Made by a program: the position numbers and the translations under genes. From NCBI RefSeq assembly GCF_003340565.1, contig NZ_QPLK01000009.1, positions 62,001 through 126,000 on the forward strand: a stretch of DNA of 64,000 nt, given 5' to 3'. The stretch's first letter is position 1. Each line of letters begins with the position of its first letter. Shown here one piece after another: positions 1-8,497 of the stretch. Under the pieces are notes generated by a model that did no database searches, was not told the DNA's origin, and saw only the letters and a list, made by a program, of their open reading frames with translations. This stretch comes from Rhodovulum sp. 12E13 (GTDB taxonomy: Bacteria > Pseudomonadota > Alphaproteobacteria > Rhodobacterales > Rhodobacteraceae).

Positions 1-1
1 G

Positions 2-199
2 TATCAGGCGCAAGACGCCCGCGAGGTGCCCCGGACGCTCCGCGACGCGGCCGAGGCCATGGCGGGCTCGGCCATGCTGCGCGCGGCGATGGGCGACGAG
101 GTGATCGACCACTACCATCGCGCCGCGCTTTGGGAGATATCCGAGGCCGACCGAGTCGTCACCGACTGGGACGTGAAGCGTGGTTTCGAGCGGGCCTGA
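2..199 (+). CDS. glutamine synthetase family protein, C-terminal fragment
   Basis: The window opens inside this gene; 65 codons remain before the TGA at 197-199. The visible tail has the usual end of glutamine-synthetase-fold ligases: VPRTLRDA near the start, then a stretch around GDEVIDHY, then VTDWDVKRGFE. Enzymes of this class join glutamate to ammonia or to an amine, as in PuuA-like gamma-glutamylation. It lies 17 bases ahead of an aldehyde dehydrogenase and an iron alcohol dehydrogenase on the same strand. That grouping suggests an amine or amino-alcohol catabolic operon rather than the main nitrogen-assimilation enzyme. The substrate cannot be read from this fragment. Confidence 0.75.
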   Translation, partial: YQAQDAREVPRTLRDAAEAMAGSAMLRAAMGDEVIDHYHRAALWEISEADRVVTDWDVKRGFERA

Positions 200-216
200 C
201 CCCACGGGAGATACCG

Positions 217-1605
217 ATGACCAGGACGATCCAGTGCGTCTCGCCCGTCGACGGGCGGGTCTATGCCGAACGGCCGGCGCTCTCGACCGAGGCGGCCGAT
301 GCCGCCGCGGCGCGGGCAAGGGCGGCGCAGGGGGGCTGGGCTGCCCTGCCGCTTGACGAGCGCATCGACAAGGTGCGCGCGGGCGTCGCCGCGCTGAAGG
401 ATGCGCGCGATGCCATCGTCGAGGAGCTGGCGTGGCAGATGGGCCGCCCGGTGCGCTACGGCGGCGAGTTCGGCGGCATCGACGAGCGGGCCGAGTACAT
501 GGCGGGCATCGCCGAAGAGGCGCTGGCGCCGCTGATCGCCGAAAGCTCCGCCACGTTCGAGCGGCGGATCGAGCGGGCGCCGCAGGGCGTCGTGTTCGTG
601 ATCGCGCCGTGGAACTACCCTTACCTGACCGCGCTCAACACGATCGTGCCCGCGCTGATCGCGGGCAACGCGGTGGTTCTGAAACATGCGAGCCAGACAC
701 TGCTCGTGGGCGAGCGCATCGCCGAGGCGCTGCACAAGGGCGGCGTGCCCGAAGGCGTTTTCCAGAACGTGGTGCTCGACCATGCGGGCACCGAGCGGCT
801 GATCGCCGCCCGCGCCTTCGACTTCGTCAACTTCACCGGGTCGGTCGCGGGCGGCCGCGCCATCGAGCGCGCCGCCGCCGGCACCTTCACCGCCACGGGG
901 CTCGAGCTTGGCGGCAAGGATCCGGGCTATGTCATGGAGGATGCCGATCTCGACTGGGCGGTCGACGTGCTGATGGACGGCGCGATGTTCAACTCGGGCC
1001 AGTGCTGCTGCGGGATCGAGCGCATCTACGTCCACCGGCGCCACTACGACGGGTTCGTTGAACGGGCCGTCGAGTTCGTCAACAGGCTTAGCCTCGGCAA
1101 CCCGCTCGAGGCGGAGACGACGCTGGGGCCGATGGCCCACGCCCGCTTCGCGGCCACCGTGCGCGAGCAGACGGAAGCGGCGGTGGCAGCCGGCGCCACG
1201 CCCCTGATCGAGCGGCAGAACTTCCCGCAGGACGACGGCGGTGCCTACCTGATGCCGCAGGTTCTGGTGGGCGTCGACCACTCGATGCGCGTGATGCGGG
1301 AGGAGAGCTTCGGCCCCGTCGTCGGCATCATGCCGGTCGAGGGCGACGACGAGGCGCTCGCGCTGATGAACGACAGCGATTACGGCCTGACCGCCTCGCT
1401 CTGGACGGCCGACCCCGAGCGTGCGCTGGCCCTCGGCCGGCGGATCGAGACGGGCACCGTGTTCCTCAACCGCGCCGATTACGTTGACCCGGCGGTGTGC
1501 TGGACGGGTTGCAAGGATACCGGGCGCGGCGGCGCGATGTCGGTGCTCGGCTACCACGCGGTGACGCGCCCACGCTCCTACCATCTGAGAAAGGTCAAGG
1601 GATGA
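217..1605 (+). CDS. aldehyde dehydrogenase family protein
   Basis: NAD(P)-dependent oxidation of an aldehyde to an acid, cytoplasmic. The protein is 462 residues, normal for the family. The oxyanion Asn lies in PWNYPY (about residue 133), the cofactor Lys near 156, the general base Glu in GLELGGKDP (about 230) and the catalytic Cys in GQCCCG (about 264). The ATG at 217 follows a purine-rich CGGGAG; an in-frame ATG at 130 would overlap the upstream gene, so it was not used. The stop overlaps the start of the next gene (ATGA). With the flanking glutamine-synthetase-like and alcohol dehydrogenase genes it probably handles an aldehyde from amine or amino-alcohol breakdown (inference). Confidence 0.9.
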   Translation: MTRTIQCVSPVDGRVYAERPALSTEAADAAAARARAAQGGWAALPLDERIDKVRAGVAALKDARDAIVEELAWQMGRPVRYGGEFGGIDERAEYMAGIAEEALAPLIAESSATFERRIERAPQGVVFVIAPWNYPYLTALNTIVPALIAGNAVVLKHASQTLLVGERIAEALHKGGVPEGVFQNVVLDHAGTERLIAARAFDFVNFTGSVAGGRAIERAAAGTFTATGLELGGKDPGYVMEDADLDWAVDVLMDGAMFNSGQCCCGIERIYVHRRHYDGFVERAVEFVNRLSLGNPLEAETTLGPMAHARFAATVREQTEAAVAAGATPLIERQNFPQDDGGAYLMPQVLVGVDHSMRVMREESFGPVVGIMPVEGDDEALALMNDSDYGLTASLWTADPERALALGRRIETGTVFLNRADYVDPAVCWTGCKDTGRGGAMSVLGYHAVTRPRSYHLRKVKG

Positions 1606-2747
1606 GCCTGACGGCCAACTGGTCCTACCCCACCGCGATCCGCTTCGGCGCGGGCCGCCTCGCCGAGCTGCCCGCCGCCTGCGCCGAGGCGGGCATCGCG
1701 CGGCCGTTGCTGGTGACGGATCGCGGCCTTGCGGGGCTGGAGATCACCGCGCGCGCGCTCGACATCCTCGACGCCGCCGGTCTCGGCCGGGCGCTTTTCG
1801 CCGAGGTCGATGCCAACCCGACCGAGAGGAACCTCGAGGCGGGGCTGACGGTCTACCGCGCAGGCGGGCACGACGGTGTCGTGGCCTTCGGCGGCGGCTC
1901 GGGGCTCGATCTCGGCAAGATGGTCGCCTTCATGGCCGGTCAGACGCGACCCGTCTGGGATTTCGAGGATGTCGGCGACTGGTGGACGCGGGCCGACCCC
2001 GCGGGCATCGCCCCCATCGTCGCCGTGCCGACGACGGCCGGCACCGGCTCTGAGGTGGGGCGCGCGAGCGTCATCACCAATTCCGAGACCCACGTGAAGA
2101 AGATCATCTTCCACCCCAAGGTGCTGCCCTCGGTCGTCATCGCCGACCCCGAGCTGACCGTTGGCATGCCGCAGTGGATCACGGCCGGCACGGGAATGGA
2201 TGCCTTCGCTCATTGCCTCGAGGCCTATTGCTCGCCGCACTTCCACCCCATGAGCCACGGCATTGCGCTCGAGGGGCTGCGGCTGGTCAACGAGTTCCTG
2301 CCGCGCGCCTTTGCCGATGGCGCGGACATCGAGGCGCGGGGGCAGATGATGGCGGCCGCGGCGATGGGCGCGGTCGCCTTCCAGAAGGGGCTGGGCGCGA
2401 TCCACGCGCTCTCGCACCCGGTCGGCGCGGTGTTCGACACCCATCACGGCACGACGAACGCGGTGGTGATGCCCGCCGTTCTCGCCTTCAACCGCCCGGC
2501 GATCGAGGACAAGCTGGCGCAGGCGGCGGCCTATCTCGGCATTCCGGGCGGGTTCGATGGCGTCGCCGCGCGGGTGGAGGAACTGAACGCGCTCTTCGCC
2601 ATGCCCGCGGGCCTCGCCGCAATGGGGGTCGATGCGAGCCGGGTGGACGAGCTGACCACGATGGCGCTTGCAGACCCGAGCGTCGGCGGCAACCCGGTGG
2701 CGATGACGCCGGAGAACACGCGCGCCCTTTTCCTTTCGGCGATGTAG
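1602..2747 (+). CDS. iron-containing alcohol dehydrogenase
   Basis: Group III metal-dependent alcohol dehydrogenase, 381 residues. It interconverts an alcohol and an aldehyde with NAD(P). The dinucleotide site is seen at FGGGSGLDLGK, followed by PTTAGTGSEV. Likely metal ligands are the Asp and His of GMDAFAHCLEAY and the His residues of HALSHPVGAVFDTHHG. The start ATG overlaps the stop of the aldehyde dehydrogenase by four bases, so the two are translationally coupled. Alcohol to aldehyde to acid by two adjacent gene products is the obvious scheme. The natural substrate is not evident. Confidence 0.9.
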   Translation: MSLTANWSYPTAIRFGAGRLAELPAACAEAGIARPLLVTDRGLAGLEITARALDILDAAGLGRALFAEVDANPTERNLEAGLTVYRAGGHDGVVAFGGGSGLDLGKMVAFMAGQTRPVWDFEDVGDWWTRADPAGIAPIVAVPTTAGTGSEVGRASVITNSETHVKKIIFHPKVLPSVVIADPELTVGMPQWITAGTGMDAFAHCLEAYCSPHFHPMSHGIALEGLRLVNEFLPRAFADGADIEARGQMMAAAAMGAVAFQKGLGAIHALSHPVGAVFDTHHGTTNAVVMPAVLAFNRPAIEDKLAQAAAYLGIPGGFDGVAARVEELNALFAMPAGLAAMGVDASRVDELTTMALADPSVGGNPVAMTPENTRALFLSAM

Positions 2748-3122
2748 TCGCGGGCCGTTGGCCGGCGTTCGGACCGCGCGCGCTCGCAGGCGGGGGGCAT
2801 TTCGCTCCGATCACCGTCGGCGCGGGCGCGTGGCCGCGCGCGCGGCCTCGGGACAGGCTGCCCTCGGCCCGGCCCGGTCGCACCGGGCGGGCCGTCGAGG
2901 ACGCGCCTTGCTGAACGGCCCCGCCGTGCTACCCTCTTGTTCGTGAGTTGACGGCTGTGCCGTGACTCCGCAGCGTGCCGGTATCGGGCGTCCGCGACCG
3001 AGCCGCCGCGCCTTGGGGCGGCGGCGCACAGACTCCAGGCGCAGGGCGGGACGGGGCCTGGAACAGGCCGGCCGGCTCCGCGTCTCGACCAGAAGGCAAC
3101 CCGAACGGAGCAGCGATCGCCC
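2748..3122 (+). other. intergenic region before prkA
   Basis: 375 bases without a convincing gene. GCCCGGT at 2872-2878 and ACCGGGC at 2882-2888 form a 7-bp stem that may end the dehydrogenase transcript. A TTGACG at about 2953 could be a -35 element for prkA, but no good -10 was found 16-18 bases on. Open frames here are GC-driven shadows. Confidence 0.4.
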
Positions 3123-5066
3123 ATGAGCGAGCCCTCCATTTTCGACGAGTTCCACACCCGCTTCACGCGCCGCCAGATGCGCGAGATGAGTCTGCCAGAC
3201 TACCTCGCCGCCTGCCGCGACGACCCGTCCCTCTATGCCAGCGCGGCAGAGCGCCTGCTCGCCGCCATCGGCGAGCCGGAGATCGTCGACACGTCGAAGG
3301 ACGACCGGCTGGGCCGCATCTTCCAGAACCGCACGATCCGCCGCTACCCGGCCTTCGACGACTTCTACGGGCTGGAAGAGACGATCGAGCGGCTCGTGGC
3401 CTTCCTGCGCCACGCCGCGCAGGGGCTGGAGGAGCGCAAGCAGATCCTCTATCTGCTCGGCCCCGTGGGCGGCGGCAAATCCTCGCTCGCCGAGCGGATG
3501 AAGCAGCTCATGGAAGAGCGGCCGATCTACGTGCTCAAGGCCGGCGACCGCGTCAGCCCGATCTACGAAAGCCCCCTGGGCCTGTTCGACCCCGAGCGCG
3601 ACGGCGCGCGTCTGGAACGCGAATTCGGCATCCCGCGCCGCCGTCTGCCCGGCATGTGCTCGCCCTGGGCTATCAAGCGGCTCGACGAGTTCGACGGCGA
3701 CATCTCGCGCTTCACGGTCGTCCAGCTTCACCCGTCGAAGCTGCGCCAGATCGGCGTGGCCAAGGCCGAGCCGGGCGACGAGAACAACCAGGACATCTCG
3801 ACGCTCGTCGGTCGCCCCGACATCCGCAAGCTCGAGTTCTTCAGCCAAGACGACCCCGACGCCTATTCCTATTCCGGCGCGCTGAACCTGACCACGCAGG
3901 GCCTGCTCGAGTTCGTCGAGATGTTCAAGGCGCCGCAGAAGATGCTCCACCCGCTGCTGACCGCCACGCAGGAGCGCAACTATGTCGGCTCGGAAAACCT
4001 GGGCGCGATCCCCTTCCAGGGGATCATCATGGCGCACTCGAACGAGTCGGAATGGCGGGCTTTCCGCGGCAACCGCAACAACGAGGCGTTCCTCGACCGG
4101 ATCAGCCTGATCCGCGTGCCCTATTGCCTGCGCGTCGACGAGGAAGCGCGGATCTACCGCAAGCTTCTCGCCCAGTCGGAACTGTCGGAGGCGCCCTGCG
4201 CCCCCGACACGCTCGAAATGATGGCGCGCTTCTCGGTGCTGACCCGCCTCAAGCCGCACGAGAACTCGTCGCTCTACGCCAAGATGCAGATCTACAACGG
4301 CCAGGATCTCAAGGGCTCCGATCCGCAGGCGCGCACCGTGCTCGAATACCGCGACGCCGCCGGCATCGACGAGGGCATGTCGGGCACCTCGACCCGCTTC
4401 GCCTATAAGGTGCTGTCGGAGACGTTCAACTTCGACACGACCGAGATCTCGGCCGATCCGGTGCACCTGATGTACGTGCTCGAACAGGCGCTCCGCCGCG
4501 AGCAGATGGATGACGAGACGGAGGCCCGCTTCGTGGCGCTCATCAAGGAAGAGCTCGCGCCGCGCTATGCCGCGTATATCGGCAAGGAGATCCAGAAGGC
4601 GTATCTGGAGAGCTACGAGGAATACGGCCAGAACCTGTTCGACCGCTACATCGCCTACGCCGATGCCTGGGTCGAGGGGCAGGACTACAAGGACCCCGAT
4701 ACCGGCCAGCTCTTCGACCCCGAAGTGCTCGACCGCGAGCTGCAGAAGACCGAACGGCCCGCCGGCATCCGCAACCCGCGCGACTTCCGCAACGAGGTGG
4801 TGAAATACGCCCTGCGCCAGCGCGCCTACAACGAAGGCAAGAACCCGCGCTGGACCTCCTACGAGAAGATCCGCGACGTGATCGAGCAGCGGATGTTCAG
4901 CCAGATCGAGGAATTGCTGCCGGTGATCTCGTTCGAGTCCAAGCAGGACGAGGAAAGCGCGGAAAAGCACCACGCCTTCCTCGCCCGGATGGTCGAGCGC
5001 GGCTACACCGAGCGCCAGGTGCGCCGGCTGGTGGAATGGTACATGCGGATGCGCGACGCGGGCTGA
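3123..5066 (+). CDS. prkA: PrkA family serine protein kinase
   Basis: 647 residues, matching the usual length of PrkA/YeaG proteins. An N-terminal AAA+ domain carries the Walker A loop GPVGGGKSS (about residues 113-121), with the family-typical context LYLLGPVGGGKSSLAERMK. The C-terminal half is the PrkA kinase region. In enterobacteria YeaG is induced by nitrogen starvation and stationary phase; in Bacillus PrkA affects sporulation. It is first in a plus-strand operon with the DUF444 gene 57 bases downstream and spoVR after that, the conserved yeaG-yeaH-ycgB set. The organism is not expected to sporulate, so a general stress role is likelier. Confidence 0.95.
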   Translation: MSEPSIFDEFHTRFTRRQMREMSLPDYLAACRDDPSLYASAAERLLAAIGEPEIVDTSKDDRLGRIFQNRTIRRYPAFDDFYGLEETIERLVAFLRHAAQGLEERKQILYLLGPVGGGKSSLAERMKQLMEERPIYVLKAGDRVSPIYESPLGLFDPERDGARLEREFGIPRRRLPGMCSPWAIKRLDEFDGDISRFTVVQLHPSKLRQIGVAKAEPGDENNQDISTLVGRPDIRKLEFFSQDDPDAYSYSGALNLTTQGLLEFVEMFKAPQKMLHPLLTATQERNYVGSENLGAIPFQGIIMAHSNESEWRAFRGNRNNEAFLDRISLIRVPYCLRVDEEARIYRKLLAQSELSEAPCAPDTLEMMARFSVLTRLKPHENSSLYAKMQIYNGQDLKGSDPQARTVLEYRDAAGIDEGMSGTSTRFAYKVLSETFNFDTTEISADPVHLMYVLEQALRREQMDDETEARFVALIKEELAPRYAAYIGKEIQKAYLESYEEYGQNLFDRYIAYADAWVEGQDYKDPDTGQLFDPEVLDRELQKTERPAGIRNPRDFRNEVVKYALRQRAYNEGKNPRWTSYEKIRDVIEQRMFSQIEELLPVISFESKQDEESAEKHHAFLARMVERGYTERQVRRLVEWYMRMRDAG

Positions 5067-5123
5067 CGCGCCCGCGCCGGGCCGCTTCCGCCGGGTGAAG
5101 GAAAGGGACGACCGATCGGCTCC

Positions 5124-6440
5124 ATGCATATCGTCGACCGCCGGCAGAACCCGTCGGGCCGCAACCTCGGCAACCGCCAGCGATTCATCGACCGCGCCCG
5201 CTCGCGGCTGCGCAAGGCGGTGCGCGACAGCATTCTCGAGCGCAGCATCGAGGACACGAGTTCGGGCGAGCGCGTGGTGATCCCTGGCGACGACATCCAC
5301 GAGCCCGAGTTCCGCCGCGACGAGAGCACCGGCCGCCGCGTGGGCGTGCTGCCGGGCAATCGCGAGTTCCGCGAGGGCGACACGATCCCCCGGCCCCGCG
5401 GCGGTGCTGGCGGGGCAGGGGGCCGCGAGGGCAGCGCCGAGGGCGAGGGCGAGGACGGGTTCGCCTTCGTGCTGACGCGCGACGAGTTCCTCGACCTCGT
5501 GTTCGAGGATCTCGCGCTGCCCGATCTCGTGAAGAAGAAGCTCAAGGCCGAGCAAAGCTCGAAGCCCTACCGCGCGGGCTTCACCCCGTCGGGCCCGCCG
5601 AGCCGCCTCAACCTGATGCGCTCGCTGCGCCGCTCGATGGTGCGCCGCGCCGCCCTCGGCCGGCCCCGGCCCGAAGCGGTGGCCGAGCTCGAGGCCGAGC
5701 TGGCGCGGCTCGAGGCGGGCGAGATCGTGCCCGCCGACGGCCGGTCGCGCGAGGCCCGCATCGCCGAGCTGCGCGAGGCGCTCGACCGCGCACGCCGCAA
5801 GCGTGCCGCGGTGCCCTGGCTCGACCCGATGGACCTGCGCTTCAACCGGCTCGAGCGGCGGCCCGAGCCGGTGGCGCGCGCCGTCATGTTCTGCCTGATG
5901 GACGTGTCGGCCTCGATGGACGATGAAATGAAGGGGCTGGCCAAGCGCTTCTTCCTGCTCCTTCATCTCTTCCTGGAGCGGCATTACGAGCATGTCGAGG
6001 TCGTCTTCATCCGCCACACGCAGCGCGCCGAGGAGGTGGACGAGCGCACCTTCTTCGAGGACAGGCAGACCGGCGGCACGGTCGTCTCGTCGGCCTTGCG
6101 CGAGATGATCCGCATCCGCGACGCGCGCTTTCCCCCCGACGAGTACAACCTCTACGTCGCGCAGGCGTCGGACGGCGACGACGTGCCGGGCGATGTCGAG
6201 ACCTGCATCGAGCTGCTTACCGACGATATCCTGCCGTCGGTGCAATACATGGCCTATGTCGAGATCCTGTCGCAGCGCGGCCAGCCCGGCTTCGCCATCC
6301 CGCGCGAGAGCGATCTCTGGCAGGGCTACGCCCCCATTGCGCAGATGCACCCGGCGCTCGCCCTGCGCCGCATCGCCCAGCCGCGCGACATCTTCCCCGT
6401 GTTCCGCGACCTGTTCCGCCGCGAGGGCGTGGCCGAATGA
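5124..6440 (+). CDS. YeaH/YhbH family protein (DUF444)
   Basis: 438 residues, of which the second half is a von Willebrand A-like domain. A MIDAS-type metal motif is visible as MDVSASMDD (about residues 258-266). The N-terminus begins MHIVDRRQNPSGRNLGNRQRF, typical of the family. A glycine-rich linker near residues 92-110 separates the halves. The biochemical role is unknown; the protein is nearly always encoded with PrkA and SpoVR and may act as their partner. The stop overlaps the spoVR start by four bases. Confidence 0.93.
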   Translation: MHIVDRRQNPSGRNLGNRQRFIDRARSRLRKAVRDSILERSIEDTSSGERVVIPGDDIHEPEFRRDESTGRRVGVLPGNREFREGDTIPRPRGGAGGAGGREGSAEGEGEDGFAFVLTRDEFLDLVFEDLALPDLVKKKLKAEQSSKPYRAGFTPSGPPSRLNLMRSLRRSMVRRAALGRPRPEAVAELEAELARLEAGEIVPADGRSREARIAELREALDRARRKRAAVPWLDPMDLRFNRLERRPEPVARAVMFCLMDVSASMDDEMKGLAKRFFLLLHLFLERHYEHVEVVFIRHTQRAEEVDERTFFEDRQTGGTVVSSALREMIRIRDARFPPDEYNLYVAQASDGDDVPGDVETCIELLTDDILPSVQYMAYVEILSQRGQPGFAIPRESDLWQGYAPIAQMHPALALRRIAQPRDIFPVFRDLFRREGVAE

Positions 6441-8053
6441 GCGAGAAGCGCGGAAGAAAGACGGCACGCACCGCGACCGGAAAGGCGGCAGCGAAGCGGG
6501 CGGCGAGCAGCAAGGCGCCCGCCACCGGCACGGCCACGGGCGATTTGCTTTTCGACCGCCCGGCCTGGAGTTTCGAGACGCTCGCGCGCACCCACGACGC
6601 CATCGAGGAGGTCGCGCGCGGCGAGCTGGGCCTCGACCCCTACCCGACGCGGCTCGAGGTCGTCAGCTCCGAGCAGATGCTCGACGCCTACGCCGCCACC
6701 GGCATGCCGGTGATGTATCCCCACTGGTCGTTCGGCAAGCGCTTCGCCCGGCAGGAGATGCTCTACCGCAAGGGCTTCCAGCAGCTCGCGCTCGAGATCG
6801 TCATCAACTCCAACCCGAGCCTCTGTTACATCATGGAGGACAACACGATGGCCGCGCAGGCCACCGTGATCGCCCACGCCGCCATCGGCCACAACCACTT
6901 CTTCCGGCACAACAACGTCTTCCGCGAGTGGACAGAGGCCGACAGCGTGCTCGACGAGCTGCGCCACGCCCGCCGCTTCGTCATGGAATGCGAGGAGCGG
7001 CACGGGCGGCCGGCGGTGGAGAAGGTGCTCGACGCGGCCCACGCGCTCCTCTCCCACGGGGTCGACCGCGCCGGGCGGGGCGAGCGGCCCGACCCGGTGG
7101 CGACACGCGCGCGACTGGCCGAGCGGGCGCGGCAGCAAAGGCTCGAGGCGCAGGACCTGTGGCTGCGCACCGTGCCCTCCCGCGCGGAGCCGCCCGAAGA
7201 GGGCACGGCGGCGGCCGAGCGGCGCGCGATGGGCCTGCCCGAGGAGAACCTTCTGCTGTTCCTCGAAAACCATGCGCCGCTGCTCGATGCATGGCAGCGC
7301 GAGCTTCTGCGGATCGTGCGCTGGCTGGCCACCTATTTCGAGCCGCAGCGCCAGACCAAGCTGATGAACGAGGGGTGCGCCACCTGGTGCCATTTCGAGA
7401 TCATGCAGCGCCTGCGCGACCGCGGCCGGATCGGCGACGGCGCGATGCTCGAGTTTCTCGACCTGCATTCGATGGTGGTGGCACAGCCCTCGTTCGACTC
7501 GCAGGGCTATGGCGGCCTCAACCCCTATGCGCTGGGCTTTGCCATGATGCGCGACATCGTCCGCGTCTGCACCGAGCCCACCGAGGAAGACGCCGCGTGG
7601 TTCCCCGACATCGCCGGCAACGGGCGGCCCGTCGAGACACTGCGCCGCGCCTGGGCCGACTTCCGCGACGAAAGCTTCGTGCGCCAGTATCTCTCGCCCC
7701 GGCTGATCCGCGAGTGGCGCCTCTTCTCCCTTTGCGACGATGCCGCAGCGCCAGCCCTGCGCGTCGAGGCGATCCACGACGACGAGGGCTATCGCCGGAT
7801 CGTTCGCGCGCTGGCCGACCAGTACGACCCTGCCGCCCAGACGCCGGCGATCGAGGTGACCGGGGCCGACCTGCGCGGCGAGCGTGTGCTGCACCTGCGC
7901 CATTCCGTGCAGGACGGGCGGGTGCTCGATCCGCTCGAGGTGCGCCGCGTGCTCCGTCATGTCCAGCGGCTCTGGGGCTACGCCGTCCACCTGACGGAGG
8001 CCGATGCCGGGAGCGGCACGGAACTGACCGCCTATCGCAGCGACGGGGCCTGA
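6437..8053 (+). CDS. SpoVR family protein
   Basis: 538 residues, close to the E. coli YcgB and Bacillus SpoVR length. Recognisable family stretches are YPHWSFGKRF, NSNPSLCYIMEDN, GHNHFFRHNN and YFEPQRQTKLMNEG. SpoVR takes part in spore cortex formation in Bacillus; in non-sporulating bacteria its role is unknown but tied to PrkA and YeaH. The extreme N-terminus is Lys/Ala-rich (residues 5-35) and probably disordered. The ATG overlaps the previous stop (ATGA), so all three genes form one operon. Confidence 0.95.
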   Translation: MSEKRGRKTARTATGKAAAKRAASSKAPATGTATGDLLFDRPAWSFETLARTHDAIEEVARGELGLDPYPTRLEVVSSEQMLDAYAATGMPVMYPHWSFGKRFARQEMLYRKGFQQLALEIVINSNPSLCYIMEDNTMAAQATVIAHAAIGHNHFFRHNNVFREWTEADSVLDELRHARRFVMECEERHGRPAVEKVLDAAHALLSHGVDRAGRGERPDPVATRARLAERARQQRLEAQDLWLRTVPSRAEPPEEGTAAAERRAMGLPEENLLLFLENHAPLLDAWQRELLRIVRWLATYFEPQRQTKLMNEGCATWCHFEIMQRLRDRGRIGDGAMLEFLDLHSMVVAQPSFDSQGYGGLNPYALGFAMMRDIVRVCTEPTEEDAAWFPDIAGNGRPVETLRRAWADFRDESFVRQYLSPRLIREWRLFSLCDDAAAPALRVEAIHDDEGYRRIVRALADQYDPAAQTPAIEVTGADLRGERVLHLRHSVQDGRVLDPLEVRRVLRHVQRLWGYAVHLTEADAGSGTELTAYRSDGA

Positions 8054-8497
8054 GGCGAGGCGCGCCGTCCGCCGCGGCCCGGCGGCGGGGGCATCCCTGT
8101 CGCGTCTGTCGCGCCTCGCCCCTCAGATATGGCTCGCACGCCTGAAAACGCCGCGCTCCCGGCACGAATCCGACGCGGCCCGTCGAAATCCGGCGAGCGC
8201 GTGGCCGTGGCCCATGCCACCTCTCCGCCTGCGGGCGGCGCGGTGCCGGCCCGGGGAGGGAGAGACCCGGATGGGAGACAGGAAGGCGACGCCCGCCAAC
8301 CCGTCGACGCCGTGCGGCAAGACTGGCAAGTCGGTCAGCCCGCGCGTTTTCCCTCTCCCCGACCCGCGTCGCCGACGCTGCCGCTGACCCCCGCACGGGA
8401 GGCGCGGGTCAGGCGAGAGACCACGGGGAGGAGGAGGGCCGCCGGCCCGCGCCGCTGCCTGCGCGGGCCGGCGGGTCTGCGGCGCCTGCGGGGTGTC
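8054..8497 (+). other. intergenic region between convergent operons
   Basis: 444 bases between spoVR and the convergent CoA-transferase gene. It contains a strong hairpin at 8441-8472 (listed separately). A 38-codon open frame runs from ATG 8271 to 8387 behind a good ribosome-binding-like GGGGAGGGAGAG, but nothing in its sequence is recognised. No RNA gene could be identified. Confidence 0.4.
8441..8472 (-). terminator. hairpin, likely terminator of the mct-meh operon
   Basis: A perfect 12-bp stem (GCCGGCCCGCGC with its reverse complement) and an 8-base loop lie 26 bases beyond the stop of the minus-strand CoA transferase. There is no long T run, so it may act as a GC-rich or Rho-assisted terminator, possibly for both converging operons. 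Confidence 0.55.

Noticed and set aside
2811-6467. Very long minus-strand open frame opposite prkA and the DUF444 gene (over 1200 codons)
   Set aside because: High GC at third positions suppresses stop codons on the opposite strand. The translation is low-complexity (Arg, Ala, Leu, His) with no family motif, while the plus-strand proteins are well-known families.
8054-8497. Possible riboswitch (cobalamin or similar) in the gap after spoVR
   Set aside because: GC-rich blocks such as GGGAGAGACCC looked suggestive, but the conserved cobalamin-box elements could not be aligned, and neither neighbour is transcribed from it as a leader.
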